A stretch of 64,000 bases of DNA. It comes from Dipteris shenzhenensis. Taxonomy: Eukaryota > Polypodiophyta > Polypodiopsida > Gleicheniales. Location of the stretch: assembly GCA_047967505.1 (NCBI GenBank), contig CM106541.1. One strand, 5' to 3'. The translations under genes were made by a program, and so were the position numbers. Positions 30,481 through 42,174 of the stretch are shown piece by piece; the first letter of the stretch is position 1, and each line of letters starts with the position of its first letter. Under the pieces are notes generated by a model. It had not been told where the DNA came from, ran no database searches, and saw only the letters and a program-made list of their open reading frames with translations.

Positions 30481-32275
30481 CTATAGGGGGTTTTTATTTT
30501 TCCCTAGGCATACGTTGAGAGCGAAAGACCTCCAACCTAGAGCGACAAGCTTTTTTACCTCATAAATTGCCTGGCTAACTCCTGGGTCTATCATGTCAAG
30601 GACCTTGCTAAAGTCCCTTAGATGCATCTTTACCATTGCTGTCATTGACAAAACTCTGAATCCCTGTTGGATCCTATGTTGGAAAGAGTTTTTATTGTGG
30701 ACTTCCCACACTCCTAGGATCACTGCTGTGCAGATGTACGGCCAGCCAACAGCCAGCATGGAGGGGAGCCCCTTCGTATCACCTAGCAAGGGGAGGTGCC
30801 ACTGGTTGCCTAGTGTGAACTTCGACATTAGACCTGCCCCTCTGACCGCCACTTCAATCTTCTTCCATACCTCTCGCACCACCGCGCATCTCCATAGGAG
30901 GTGGAGGATGTCTTCCAGGTTGCATCTGCAGAGCATGCAAGTGGGGATAATGGCCACCCTTTTTGCTAATTTACTCTCCTGAATCGCTCTTTCCACCGTT
31001 TCCTACTGTGCCGCAGACTCCATTTGGAGAAAAGAGCGAGAAAAAGATAGTTTCTCTTCTCTAGCTGGGTGGCCATCAATTAGGCACCTTGCTATGGCTG
31101 ACTGCCCCCATATCAGTTTCTTGTAGATGACCCTTGCCGAAAGCTTCCGTACAGGGGTCTTCCCCAGGATCCACTGGTTTTCCCTCCCATCTCACACAGG
31201 AATGCTATTTGATGGCTAGTGCTCCGAGATCCTGTCAAGGGTATCTTGGATCAGGTCGGCTTCTCCTTGGGACAACACAACCTCCCACTTGATTCGGTCC
31301 ATCATCTTCCAGCCCACCTTGCTGGAGTCCCATATGTCCATCTAGCGCTTGATCCCTTTCCTATGGAGGTTCCTTTCTCTAGTTAGGTCGTGAAGTGCGA
31401 ACGGTTCACCACCCCTATTAAGCACCCTGGTCCACCAGATACTTTCGTGGAGGCTACCATCACCTCTAAGACCTTTCCTCCCTCTCCATTCGCAGAGCTA
31501 CACATAGTCCTTCTAGGCTTGGACCAGTCCGACAATGAGGTCCGACCCAACGATCTTAACGGGGAAGTCCGAAATTAGCCTATTGTACCAATCCAAGCTG
31601 TGCCATTGCCCTGCCCCTTGCTTCTAGAAGCCTGCATTGATGAAGTTCTTAGTGATCACCACCCACGGTGCCTGTTCAGTGTAGAGGTTCACCATCCATT
31701 TGCCTATGAGCACCGTGTTCCTAAGTCAAATGTCCGGGAGTCCGATGCCCTCGAGCACTTTGGGAGCCTTCAATGGTTCCCAAGGGATATAATGCATCTT
31801 GCGTCTACCTCCTTCCTCTGCCCACAGGAACCCCCTAATTAACGCTTCAATTTCCATCCATTGTGTCTTGTTGAACCTCCAGATTGACGCCACATAAGTC
31901 ATGGTTGCTGCTAAGATATGTTGCACCACCAAGCTTCGCGCGTTCCAGCCTAAGCACAGGCCGCTCCATTTTTTCAACTTCTCCCTAATTTTACTTTTGA
32001 ACCAGTCAAATCTCTGACGATTAGTCACTCCTACCCCTAGGGGTGCACCCAGGTATCGGATTATTTTCCCTCGGGGGACCAGATTTACCGCTTTGCACAT
32101 GGATGCTATTTTATGGTGAGGGACAGCTTTGACACATTGCAGTTGATGCACTGATTGTGCTATGCTTTCTTGGATGAGACATTGATGTCCCATGGACTGT
32201 AAGTTATGTTTGAGGTATTTAGCTCTTATTGGTATTGAATTTGCCATTGTTTTGTCATTACAGGTTGACATTTTC
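30481..32275 (-). pseudogene. L1-type LINE, RT C-terminus and zf-RVT domain
   Basis: On the minus strand, 32271-31726 reads the part after the reverse-transcriptase fingers and palm in plant L1 elements: 'IRYLGAPLGVGVTN', 'KLKKWSGLCLGWNARSLV', 'FLWAEEGGRRKMHYIPW', 'GIGLPD'. A stretch with several stops follows (31725-30997). Then 30996-30481 holds the zf-RVT zinc-binding domain, CX2CX8HX4C, at Cys20, Cys23, His32 and Cys37 of that frame. The catalytic FADD palm is absent, so this is a 5'-truncated, dead 3' fragment. It abuts copia-2. Confidence 0.85.
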
Positions 32276-32447
32276 TTTTGGGCTAGATTTGCTCATATGG
32301 ATGCATAGTATATGCACATGAGTCAGTTGCAATTTTATGCTTTGAGACTAATATTACCATTGTGGCATACACATTTGGGTGCATTTGGTATTTGGTGTGA
32401 TTCTTTCTTGCAGGCACTAGCATTTGGGATTTTACTTTATTTGCATC

Positions 32448-33283
32448 ATGGCATCCTCTTCCATGTCTTAAAAGGAGTTTTTCAGCATTAAAAAGTTTGA
32501 TGGGACAAACTTTTCTCTACAGAAAGAACAGATAAGGGATGGCTTATTCAAAAGAAGTAGATCAAACCCTTGGGAGGGATTGCAACTAAGCTTGAGGATG
32601 ATTGGAATGAGTTGGATGCATTAGCAAAGTCTAATGTTAGACTTCATCTTGCATAGTTAGTTTATTTCATAGTAGTAAATGAGTAGACTATGGAAGATTT
32701 GTGGAAGAAATTATGTGCCACTTATGAGAAGGAAACTGTCTCTAATAAAGTTTACCTCATGAAGAGGTTGTTTGAGCAGCAAATGAAGGAAGGGGTCTCC
32801 ATTGCTTCTCACTTGAATGAATTCAATATTATTTTCAGCCTAGGCTCAAATCTTAATTTTGATGCAGAGACTAAGGCAACATTCCTCTTGTGCTCATTGC
32901 CATCCTCATGGGATATCTTCCATACAACTATCAATAACTCTGCACCTGGTGGAGTACTAAAGTTTGATGATGTTATGGGTAGATTCTTGGCCGAGGAGAT
33001 TGTACGGAAGTCTATGGATGGCAACAAGCAAGATGCAACCTTAAATGTGCAAAGGGGAAGATCACAGTTCAGGGGGAAGTCCCAAGAAAGACGGTCTCGT
33101 TGCAAATCTCGGGTACAGAACATTGAGTGTTACCATTGTGGCAAGAAGGGCCACATGAAAAAGGATTGCTACAAGCTAAAAACAGAGAAAAAGGATAAGA
33201 AAAAGAATGCAAATTGGGGTATAAATAAGGGAAGAGAATCTAAGGGAGGACAAAGGAAAAGTGAAGATCAAGGAGATCACTAA
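32448..33283 (+). pseudogene. copia-2 gag with zinc knuckle
   Basis: A possible start is at 32448. The first ~80 codons are broken by a frameshift and by TAG at 32654 and 32684. The main frame is 32690-33283: UBN2-type gag with 'LWKKLCATYEKE', 'LCSLPSSWD' and a CX2CX4HX4C zinc knuckle (CYHCGKKGHMKKDC). A Lys-rich tail follows. Confidence 0.85.
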
Positions 33284-33299
33284 TAATAGTGATGTGACA

Positions 33300-33600
33300 A
33301 TGGCATACTCTTCATGTCTAGTCTACCTGTAGGGTTGCTTACCACTTCAGATGATGCATATTCCTAGGATTGGATTTTGGATTTCAGTGCTTCATTCCAT
33401 ATTACTCCCACAGGGAATGGTTCTCCACTTATGACAGTGGAAAGACATGTTGTGTGCATCTTGGAAATAACTATGCATGTGACATAGAGGGAGCAGGTGA
33501 CATAAAGTTTTCTTATGCAAATGGGTCTGCTTTTGTTTTGAAAAATGTGAGACATGTGCCTAAGCTAACCAAGAGTCTCATTTCCATGGGTCAGTGATGT
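33300..33600 (+). pseudogene. copia-2 protease with altered active site
   Basis: The expected Asp-Ser-Gly-Ala-Ser reads D-F-S-A-S (about 33378-33395), so the catalytic triad context is lost. A frameshift then leads into the C-terminal part at 33370-33597 ('FHITPHREWF'-type context, 'NVRHVPKLTKSLISMGQ'). Confidence 0.8.
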
Positions 33601-33652
33601 TGGTTTTCAGACCACCATTGGTTTTTAGAGATAGAAAATTCATAAGGGCTCT

Positions 33653-34291
33653 ATGGTTTTGGCAAGGGGTGCCAACTGTGGGACGTTGTATCCCTTACAT
33701 ATATCAAGGATGTCTGATCATGTTATTGCAATAACCGAGCAGCCAAGTACTTCTTTGTGGCATTGCTGGTTGAGGCACATGAGCCAGAATGGAATGAAAC
33801 TCTTATGTCGTTTGGGTTATGTACCGCATTTGAGTTTTTCTGATTTTGAAATTTGTGAGCACTGTCTCTATGGGAAGCATACTAAATTAGTACATAAAAG
33901 AAGGGGAAAGAAATAGCTTGAAAGGCTTGATTTGGTTCATTCAGACGTATGTGGTCCCATGCCTACACGGTCATTAGGCGAGTCTAAATACTATGTGACA
34001 TTCATTGATGATGTAACTAGGAAAGTGTGGGCTTATGCTATAGCTCAGAAGAGCGATGTGTTCCAAGTATTTTCAAAATGGCTAGATTTGGTTGAAAATC
34101 AGTCAAGTAGAACGCTTAAATGCCTACGGACTGACAATGGTGGAGAGTATCTCTCTCATGACTTTCAACATTTTTGTGATACACGTGGGATCAAGAGGGA
34201 GCTCCCATCCCATCATACTCTAGAGCAAAATGTAGTTGCAAAAAAGATGAACCACACCATAATGCAAGTGGTTTTTGGGCTGAGGCAATGA
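33653..34291 (+). pseudogene. copia-2 GAG-pre-integrase and integrase core
   Basis: 33653-33916 carries the HHCC finger (His in 'LWHCWLRHM', then 'CEHCLYGKH'). TAG at 33914 sits where Gln is expected. 33932-34291 is the rve core with 'VHSDVCGPM' (first Asp) and 'LRTDNGGEYLS' (second Asp). The third catalytic residue, Glu in the 'VAE-MN' box, is Lys here ('VAKKMN'). Integrase could not be active even without the frameshift near 34285. Confidence 0.85.
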
Positions 34292-34295
34292 AGAC

Positions 34296-35203
34296 GTGCA
34301 TGTGATCATTAGATCACCTAGTAAGAGTTTGGATGGTGGTATTCCTGAAGAGGCATGGAGTGGCAAGAAGCCCTCTTACTCTCATTTGTGTATATTTGGG
34401 GGTGAGGCATATGCACATGTGCCAAAAGAGCTTCAGAAGAAGCTAGATCCTAAGTCTAGGAAATGCATCTTTCTGAGTTATGGTGAAAGTGGAGAGATGG
34501 GCTATCGTCTCTGGGATCCAGAAGCAAAGAAGATCATATGTAACCATGATGTGGTCTTCAATGAGAAGAAGATTCATAAGACACCCATGAGGGATGTGGA
34601 AATGAGGAGAAGATTCATAAGACACCCATGAGGGATGTGGAAATGAGAAGAAGATTCATGAGACGGGATGTGGAAATGAGGAGAATCACTCTCTAGGATG
34701 TGAATCCACCTACATATGTTGATAGACAGCCATGCACCAAATGTGCAGGAAATGGTGCCACTAGGTACTCCCATAGGTACACAATCAAGGGAAGCTGATG
34801 GATCATCTATTGGAGGAGAAAATTCATAAGACATCCATGAGGGATGTGGAAATGAGAAGAAGATTTATGAGACGAGATGTGGAAATGAGGAGAATCACTT
34901 TCTAGGATGTGAATCCACCTGCATATGTTGATAGACAACCATGCACCAAATGTGTAGGAAATGGTGCCACTAGGTACTCCCACAGGTACACAATCAAGGG
35001 AAGTTGATGGATCATCTATTGGTGGAAATAATGAGCCTAATGAGGCTGATATGCAGGTGGGACAACAAGCAGAAATGCCTTTGAGAAGATCAACTAGAGT
35101 GTCTAGATTGCGTGAGAGATTTGTTCCACGGGCAGACTATGTGATGCTTATTGATTGCAAGGAGCCTTCTTGCTACAGAGAGGCTATGATGCGTGAGGAT
35201 TAG
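34296..35203 (+). pseudogene. copia-2 integrase C-terminus and linker
   Basis: 34296-34631 reads 'PEEAWSGKKPSYSHLCIFG' and 'KKLDPKSRKCIFLSYGESGEMGYRLWDPE', the copia post-integrase module. Tandem duplications then disrupt the linker. 34961-35203 resumes with 'MPLRRSTRVSRLRERFVP', the usual segment before RT. It ends at a TAG where 'Q-HKWEYAM' is expected. Confidence 0.8.
34565..35030 (+). repeat. Nested tandem duplications inside copia-2
   Basis: A segment recurs with an offset of about 209 bp (compare 34695 with 34904: 'AGGATGTGAATCCACCT'). Each copy itself starts with shorter ~40-50 bp repeats of 'ATTCATAAGACACCCATGAGGGATGTGG' type. The copies differ by a few bases. Confidence 0.85.
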
Positions 35204-35229
35204 CACAAGTGGGAATATGCTATGCAATC

Positions 35230-36330
35230 AAAGAGCATTTGGTTTGTAAGCTGAAAAAGAGTCTCTATGGCCTTAAGCGAGAGCACCTAGAGAATGGTAT
35301 CAGAAGTTTGATGCTTTCATTGGGTCCCAAGGTTTTTGAAGAAGTGAGATTGATCACGGCCTCTACTCTAAAAGGGCTAAGGATAATAGCCTGATACTCC
35401 TGGCACTTTATGTGGATGATATGCTATTGGATAGCAAGAACACTTATGACCTGGATGCATTGAAGGACAAGTTGCATGAGGCCTTTGACTTGAAGAATTT
35501 GGGACCTGCAAGTTATATTCTTGGTATGTGCATCATGCACGATCGAAGTAGGAAACTCCTTTGGCTTTCACAAAAGAAGTATGTTACAAAAGTGTTGCAC
35601 CATTTCAATATCGAGGGGGGGAATTCAATAAGTACTCCATTGCCTCCATATGTGAAACTGAGTCAGGCAGATAGTCCCAAATCAGATGAGGAGAGGGCCA
35701 TGATGGCCTAGGTTCCTTATGCATTAGCGGTTGGGAGTCTTATGTATGCTATGATAGCTACTAGACGGGACATTGCATTTGTAGTGGGGGTTGTTAGCTG
35801 ATAAATGGCTAATACAGGAAAGAGGCATTGGGAGGCAGTTAAGTGCATCATGAGGTACATGAAGGATACCAAGGAGATGTGCATTTGCTTTGGCAGAGGA
35901 GATATGCATGTACTTGGGTACACAGATTTAGACTATGCATGGCATCTGGATAGCAGGAGATCCACTTCTGGTTATGTGCTCACCTTTGTAGGTGGTGCAA
36001 TGTTGTGGATGTGTCGCCACAAAAGTGTGTTGCTTTGTCGACCATAGAGGCCAAGTATGTTGCAACCATAGAGGGTTGCAAGGAGGCTATATGACTTGAT
36101 CGGCTACTAGGAGATTTGGGGATTCATACAAGTGTACCGACATTGCTCCATGAGTGCTATTTAGCTAGCACAGAATGCGGTGTTTCATACAAAGACCAAG
36201 CACATTGAGGTCAGGTACCATTTCATTAGGGAGGTACTTGAGGACAAGCGCATTGATCTTATCAAGGTTCATACAGATGATAATCTTGTAGATATGCTAA
36301 CGAAGAGTCTACCTAGTTAGTGGTTTGAGT
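35230..36330 (+). pseudogene. copia-2 reverse transcriptase C-terminus and RNase H
   Basis: 'KLKKSLYGLKR' at about 35250, frame changes, then 'LALYVDDMLL' (about 35398-35427) with the catalytic Asp pair, 'FDLKNLGPASYILGM', 'STPLPPYVKLS', 'YALAVGSLMYAMIATRRDIA', and RNase H with 'GYTDLDYAWHLDSRRSTSGYV' (35916-35978). Later motifs ('ALSTIEAKYVA', 'TKHIEVRYHFIRE') are in another frame. Stops include TAG at 35709. Confidence 0.87.
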
Positions 36331-36411
36331 ATTGTCGTGTATTGATGGACATTAGATAGTATGTCCACTGGTAGTTCTCCTTAAAGGGACATTGGCCTTT
36401 AAGTGGGAGGT

Positions 36412-36661
36412 TGTGGAGGTTAAAGCCACTGTGTTCTAACCAATGACCATGGCTATGTACAATACTCAAACACATATATATATGGATGACATAGAAGATT
36501 AGGGTGTTCTACACCCACCAAAACGTGTGTGGCTCTCTTCTAGCTCTCCCTCTTTCTCACCCTCTTCCATTCCGCTTCCATGGAGAGCACTCTCATTTAT
36601 TAGCTTTTATGTATATAAGAAGTGTGCCCAATAAATATTATTTCACTTTTATGACCTAACA
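36412..36661 (+). repeat. Putative 3' LTR of copia-2
   Basis: A purine-rich 'AAGTGGGAGGT' directly precedes a TGTGGAGGTTAAAGCC start. A CA-ending boundary near 36661-36665 gives about 250 bp. No second LTR exists in the window to confirm the ends, so both are provisional. Confidence 0.5.
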
Positions 36662-36669
36662 TAACAAAT

Positions 36670-37615
36670 CTACTTTATTTTTATAAATGTTTGCAATATG
36701 ACTTGTGCTTACTATAGTTTGTGTGGTTGTCCTTTTAGACATAGGAGTTACCCTTTTAGACAAAGGATGGTCTCCGTGGCTAACCTTTTGCACAAAGGGT
36801 GGATTAAGGCTGCCCTATCCTCTAAAAGGCCATTTGCATGAGTGCCATAATATGAAACATAGAGAAGTCTCCATTTGTCGCCCTATTAGACAACGTGTGG
36901 TTTTCGTAGAAGAAAGGGTATTTTACATGATCACCTCCTTAAATGAGCCAATGTCATGGAAATCAAACACTACAATGTGTAGGCTTCCATAATGGGAATT
37001 GGACTTGTCATTTCACTCTAATAAGAAAAATTAATGACTTCACATGCAAGAAAGTAAATGATTCAAATACATATTGTAAGAAAGTAATTACTCATGCATG
37101 ATTTAGAGAAACAAAAGAACACCATACATTGTGCACATAAAATTGAGAAAAGCTTATACCTTTTTATAGTATAAACTATATCCACTAATTTGTTAGGACA
37201 AATGCCTATTGAAACCAAAGAACTTTGCCTAGTGCTATTTTTTTAATCATTATAGTTTTGTCATTCTCTCACTCCCTAAAGCCTTGATATACTATCAAGA
37301 ATACCCTACTAAAGATGAGATCAATCACCCATTGGAAGAACCAATACTACCTCTTGGCCATTACACTATGTGTGATGCCTGTGTGACCACGGCCACTAAC
37401 ATCACTTAGACGATTAAGAATTCTACCTAAATTATATCTTCTTCCACTCAACACCACATGTATATCCATTGGTGAACTCAAAATTAGACCTTGTTTTTAC
37501 TCTCTCTCTCTCCCCCACATTGATACTTGACCCACATAGCACTTGCAGTGCCCAACTTTGGAGACAATACAAAGTCTACACAATGAATATTGTATAAGTC
37601 CTTAGATTATATTCA
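36670..37615. other. No recognisable feature
   Basis: AT-rich sequence without supported frames. There is a short (CT)n run near 37500. Confidence 0.45.
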
Positions 37616-37619
37616 CAAT

Positions 37620-38265
37620 TGTTATGAATGGAAGGAAGCCATTGACCCGTGGCTTTAGAGTGATCCTGCTAACCGTGGCTATCTTGTATTATGCTGATCG
37701 TTGCTCTATGAGTATCCCGCCGTCCGACATGATACCTTACCCCCATGCCCGTGATCATACCCATTTCTCGCCAATCGTTGCGCTACGTCTATCACACCAC
37801 CCATTGTTATTTTACTTCGCTGCCCATTTCTCTTTTTATTCCATCGATTATTGTGATCCACCTACTCTGTTGCTCGTCGCAATTTTCGATCCCCACGCCC
37901 ATCGCCATAACTATACTGCCGACCGATGCGTTGAGCATTATCCCGCTGACCTCCCGATCCTGCCACCCATTGTCTTAACCTTATCCTATACCCATAGGGA
38001 TACCACTTGCATCTTATCTTGCCAAACATGTGGCAAGACCTATCCCACCGATCATCGTGGTACATCTATCCCACTGCGCATCGTGTTTCACTCACTCCAC
38101 CGCCCATCACTATACGAGTATCCCATTGTTCGGTGTAATACCCTATCCCTATGACCATCGCCACATAACGTTATTCCCACGACCGTTCGTGATACCTCTG
38201 GGGTACCCAGGAATTAAAAAAATTAAAGAACCTCAGTTCATCTTGAGTGTGCCTAGTTAGAGGCC
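37620..38265 (+). repeat. Gypsy leader: degenerate ~26-bp tandem repeats (plus copy)
   Basis: Imperfect repeats with a period of about 25-28 bp and a theme of TATCCCACCG-CATCGTG-TAC fill the stretch just before a gypsy gag start at 38272. The reverse-complement counterpart, at 44040-44750, precedes another gag start at 43965. The 177-codon frame across it is not a gene. Confidence 0.75.
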
Positions 38266-38271
38266 TCCCAC

Positions 38272-38709
38272 ATGCACTTGAGGTCTGGGAGAATTTTGTC
38301 TAAGGATCCCGCACTGAGAGATAGTGCTTCGAGCTATGCTCAGCCCACCCTCCGCCCTAACTGGGGTTCTGATAGTTTGATTCCTAGCCTCCGCTCGGTA
38401 ATAGGCCCTCGACAAGAAGACCTATCTAGCTCTGATGATACGGAGAGCTTAGATGAACTAATGCAAGACCCTTTGGGTCCACGGGCCTCTAAAGCCCCAT
38501 TCACTAGTGTGGCATCTCCAAACTCTCCTGCACCTTCCGTTGCATCCAGGTTGAGAGGTACATTCTCCAACATGTTCGGACGTTTAGGCCAAATAGAGTC
38601 GGCAAACATGGAGAACCCCTTCGCCAGCATGTCTACAGGAAGGAAAGGTCAGCAACATGCATTTTTTTATTACTTCAAGCCCCATATCTCTAGTGCAAAA
38701 TGCACCTGA
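38272..38709 (+). pseudogene. Ty3/gypsy gag N-terminus (plus copy)
   Basis: Starts MHLRSGRIL. An LRSGR start is typical of some plant gypsy gag-pol polyproteins. The first ~45 residues match the minus-strand copy starting at 43965 ('SASSYAQPT', 'RP-WG'). The frame is open for 145 codons and then gives way to non-coding DNA, so only the N-terminal part remains. Confidence 0.75.
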
Positions 38710-39199
38710 TTTTTTCCTCTTATTTAAATACTCACATGGGTAGGTTGGCACAAATGACTCTTGCCACTTCAACCTACTTTTTCTTTATGAAAATATTATC
38801 CCTTGGACTATTCCACATGGGTCTAGCACACATAGATGAGAAAGTCTATGATGCCCTGCTACCCCTAAGAATTAAATACAATATGTCCCCTTAGCCTTGG
38901 CCACATATCACTTAATGTTTCATGGGACCACCTAGGTGGAGGGGTGACACATGAAGATTCCATGCCATCTCACCATATTATATTATTTGTTCCATGGACT
39001 ATGTACAACATCCCTCTGGGTCCTCTTACTTGGAAGGGTGGCACGTGGACATGCCCTACCACCTCAACCTTGGGCCCTTGCCACTCCATATGATATTCTA
39101 CTAATGTCTCACACACATATTCACTTCTACTTATTACATTTACAATGGGATTTTTTTTTGCAGTAACAGTGGCCTAACTCCCATGTCTATCGAGAGGAT
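38710..39199. other. No recognisable feature
   Basis: Between the gypsy gag fragment and a LINE fragment. Short frames only. Confidence 0.4.
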
Positions 39200-39710
39200 C
39201 CTAGATTCAGAAGCTTGTATTGGAATAATGAGAAACCATTCTCTAAGGCTAGGCTGAAAGATCTTGGGAAAGATGCCTCCACCTTAGCGTTGACAACAGC
39301 ACAAGCTCACTAGAAGTTTTATGTACCTTGAGACAGTAGGCTGGATACCTAGGCTATGAGGATTAGGAGAGAGTGGAAATCTACTCCCTCGTTCAAAATA
39401 AACTTTCTGCTTTGGAGGGTTTTGGTAGGGAAACTTCTTGTTTGGGCTAGAATCTCCAACTGGAATCCAAGGGTTACTCCTTTGTGCCCCTTCTGCAAGC
39501 ACTTTAGGGAAACACATATGCATCTAATTTGGGAATGCCCCTTTGTCAGGAAAGTCTGGAATGATGTTGTTGAGAGGCTGAGGGCAATCCAAGTGCATGT
39601 CAAGATTAGATGAAAGGTTGCATTACTAGGAGATCATGGAAGTCTTAATGATGCAACCCTTGAAGTGTGGCAGCTTGTAAGAGGTGTTTTAATTACGCAC
39701 GCACTTATGG
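39200..39710 (+). pseudogene. LINE zf-RVT fragment (plus strand)
   Basis: 39356-39613 reads 'FLLWRVLVGKLLVWARISNW' then a CX2CX8HX4C zinc motif ('CPFCKHFRE' to 'HLIWECPF') and 'VWNDV', the zf-RVT domain at the end of plant L1-like ORF2. Weak upstream similarity reaches back to about 39200. It is a separate copy from the minus-strand LINE at 30481-32275. Confidence 0.8.
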
Positions 39711-40554
39711 AGATTCAAAAATGACATGGCTTTTATGAGACCTCATTTTGGCAAAGGGCTAGTACCTTTGATCTTGGAGGATGTCAAGAGTACCCTGCAA
39801 CTTTTTGGAAGAAAAACGAGACTCTTAGGGGAGGCTATCTTACTCACCATGGTTTCCCACTTAGAAGAGAACTCATGGTGAGTAGTCATGGCACTTACAA
39901 ATGATAGCTAGTGGAAAACTAATTTGACCCTTACTATTCTTTTGGTTCTGAGAGAATTCTGGCTCGAGAAGAGATGCATACCATAATTCATCAAACTTTT
40001 TTTTATCCTCTTCCCTGTCACAGGGTTGGAATAACTTCACGGATGTAGTTCGGGCGGTTGTGTCAGATTCAAAAATGACATGGCTTTTATGAGACCTCAT
40101 TTTGGCAAAGGGCTAGTACCTTTGATCTTGGAGGATGTCAAGAGTACCCTGCAACTTTTTGGAAGAAAAACGAGACTCTTAGGGGAGGCTATCTTACTCA
40201 CCATGGTTTCCCACTTAGAAGAGAACTCATGGTGAGTAGTCATGGCACTTACAAATGATAGCTAGTGGAAAACTAATTTGACCCTTACTATTCTTTTGCT
40301 TACCTCTCGAGGTTTGAGCATGTTAAACATTCTAAGGGAAACCACTGTGGTTAGATCCTCGAGCTCTGGGGTGGTGATTTGGAACCCTATTCTCTCTGGG
40401 ACATCAATGTTGGCTCAGATGTGCAACTAGTTCTGAGAGAATTCTGGCTCGAGAAGAGATGCATACCATAATTCATCAAACTATTTTTCATCCTCTTCCC
40501 TGTCACAGGGTTGGAATAACTTCACGGATGTAGTTCGGGCGGTTGTGTCAGATT
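39711..40554. repeat. Near-identical tandem duplication (354 bp and ~490 bp copies)
   Basis: Copy 1 is 39711-40064, copy 2 is 40065-40554. They share both flanks ('AGATTCAAAAATGACATGG' start; 'GGGCGGTTGTGTCAGATT' end) with only a couple of differences seen, near a poly-T run. Copy 2 holds about 136 bp more (roughly 40305-40430), starting after 'ATTCTTTTG'. So copy 1 carries a deletion or copy 2 an insertion. The block sits at the 3' side of the minus-strand gypsy remnant. Confidence 0.9.
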
Positions 40555-40805
40555 TTGAGGCAAAAAGGTGTCCTAACAATGGGTGGTCCTTGTAGGTGTG
40601 TAAGTCCACTCGCATAATTTGTTCCTCGTGCTCGCAAATAGATGTTATCAGTATGCCAGTCGTATACGAGCTCGGACATTCGTAAGAAGGGTCTGCCTAG
40701 GATAGCCTCATATCTCGACTGTCGGGTGGTGAAATCCATGACTACGAACCTGACGGGGTTAGTGAATTCGAATACTTTAATGTTAATGCCAGTAAGGACT
40801 TCCAA
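40548..40805 (-). pseudogene. Gypsy retropepsin (C-terminal part)
   Basis: The frame reads a retropepsin C-terminus with 'FVVMDFTTRQSRYEAILGRPFL', where ILGRP is the conserved flap-to-C-terminal landmark of gypsy proteases. The catalytic D-T/S-G region is not recognisable in the disrupted upstream sequence. Confidence 0.7.
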
Positions 40806-41718
40806 GGGTTCTGCAATTCTACCAATTGGCCAACTTCACTACCATGGTTTTCCCCACTTTACCCAGCATTCCTTGGTATAGACACTCACTCCCGCCCCCC
40901 ATCTAGGATGGCATCAACATTTTGGTGCTGATAGATTATGGGGATAGTGGCATTCGTGTCATCACCCTCAAGTATTGGCCTAGATTATTGATGGGAACCT
41001 TGGGTAAGTTTTGCCTCTTTTTTGATGAAGATTGGTTGGCCTTAGCACTGGCTTGGGGGCAGGAACGGTCTGTACATCCAGTTCTTTTGAAGACTCTCCT
41101 TCCAAGGTATCCTTCTTCCTGTAGGTTTTGCAATATTGGGTCTTCCTAGAACATTTTCTGCATCAAATCCATAGCTTCTGGCTGATCGAAGCCAAAACAT
41201 TCCTCTTCTTCCACCTTTTCTGGCACCTTGAGCACTTTTGCCCCTCGGTGGCCCATTACGTGGGCTATATGGATAGTATTCGACCCTCTGCTTGCCTCGA
41301 GTCTATGCTCGAACTTTTCCTAGAGTCTGTACCAAGTTGTGAGCCTCTATTACGATTGCTTCTCTAGGACCGAGTCAGGATAGGTTTCCTTATAGGAGGG
41401 CAGGGGTGCTAGGCCTTGGGCCTACACTGGCTTGTTCTCTAAGCTCAGAGGTACCTCAGGGTCACCCTAGGTGGAAGCATGTTTAGAGGTAGAGGAGGTG
41501 GTGAGGATGGCTGTCTCCTCATCAAAATCGTCCTAGATGAGCACCTGGTGAAACCCATCACCTGCCCTTATGGCCTTCCTGGACCGGGTCAACGAATGTT
41601 GAGGGATCTTAGGGCCTTGCAGTAGGGTCCCTTTATCTTTCCTTGCCAGTTTCCTCATTGCCATGCCTAATGCTTTGGCTTGCATCCTTGTGATGACTTT
41701 TAAGGGTACTACGGCTAC

Positions 41719-42174
41719 CTAGCTTTGTTTGATACCAAGCAAGTTAAGGCTGGTGCTCTTAGGCGGGGTGACTGGGGTTGTCAGTCTTCTCAAGGGACAC
41801 TCCTTGAATAGATGCTCGATTCCACACCCCACACACAAGGAAGTGGGGTTGGTCGTGGGCAGAGCGACAGGAGTAAGATCCCTATAGGGGCAATCCTTCA
41901 AGAAATGTGGCCCCTGGCACTTAAAGCATGACACTGGAGGGTTCAAAGTACCTCTGTAGGGGTATTCACTTGCCCTGTGGGGGCCCTGGCAGGTATAGCA
42001 TTGAATTGGGCGCCTTCGGGTGACAAAGTTTAGGTCTCTAGCCCTCAAGTTCATGGGAGCGATCTGGAACATGGGGACTTGCTGATCCTCTTGCAGGAGG
42101 TAGTGACTTAGGGTGCCACTTCCTTCCTTGTAGGGGTAGTAGTCCGTGATCTGGATCCATCTCCTCCTAGTCAT
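41719..42174 (-). pseudogene. Gypsy gag C-terminus with three zinc knuckles
   Basis: Three CX2CX3HX4C-type knuckles follow each other: 'CYTCQGPHRASEY' (last Cys replaced by Tyr), 'CFKCQGPHFLKDC' and 'CVGCGIEHLFKEC'. The one-residue-shorter Cys-His spacing is known in plant gypsy gags. They would bind RNA. The frame differs from the upstream gag segment, so at least one frameshift lies between 42174 and 42354. Confidence 0.8.

Larger units (their letters stand above)
32440..36661 (+). mobile_element. Ty1/copia retrotransposon, second dead copy (copia-2)
   Basis: gag, protease, integrase, RT and RNase H domains follow in copia order, ending in a polypurine-like tract and a putative 3' LTR. No 5' LTR or Met-tRNA primer site is visible before gag, and the LINE fragment lies directly upstream. 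About 300 bp seems to be missing between the RT N-terminus ('HKWEYAM') and 'KLKKSLYGLK'. Protease and integrase active sites are mutated. This differs in sequence from copia-1, so it is another family. Confidence 0.88.

Noticed and set aside
37624-38154. 176-codon frame before the gypsy gag
   Set aside because: It is made of the degenerate ~26-bp leader repeat and stops before gag. The matching leader on the other strand is not open.
38640-39165. A spliced exon between the gypsy gag end and 39165 (poly-T followed by GCAG)
   Set aside because: There is an acceptor-like signal, but no coding continuation or transcript evidence, and the downstream DNA reads as an unrelated LINE fragment.
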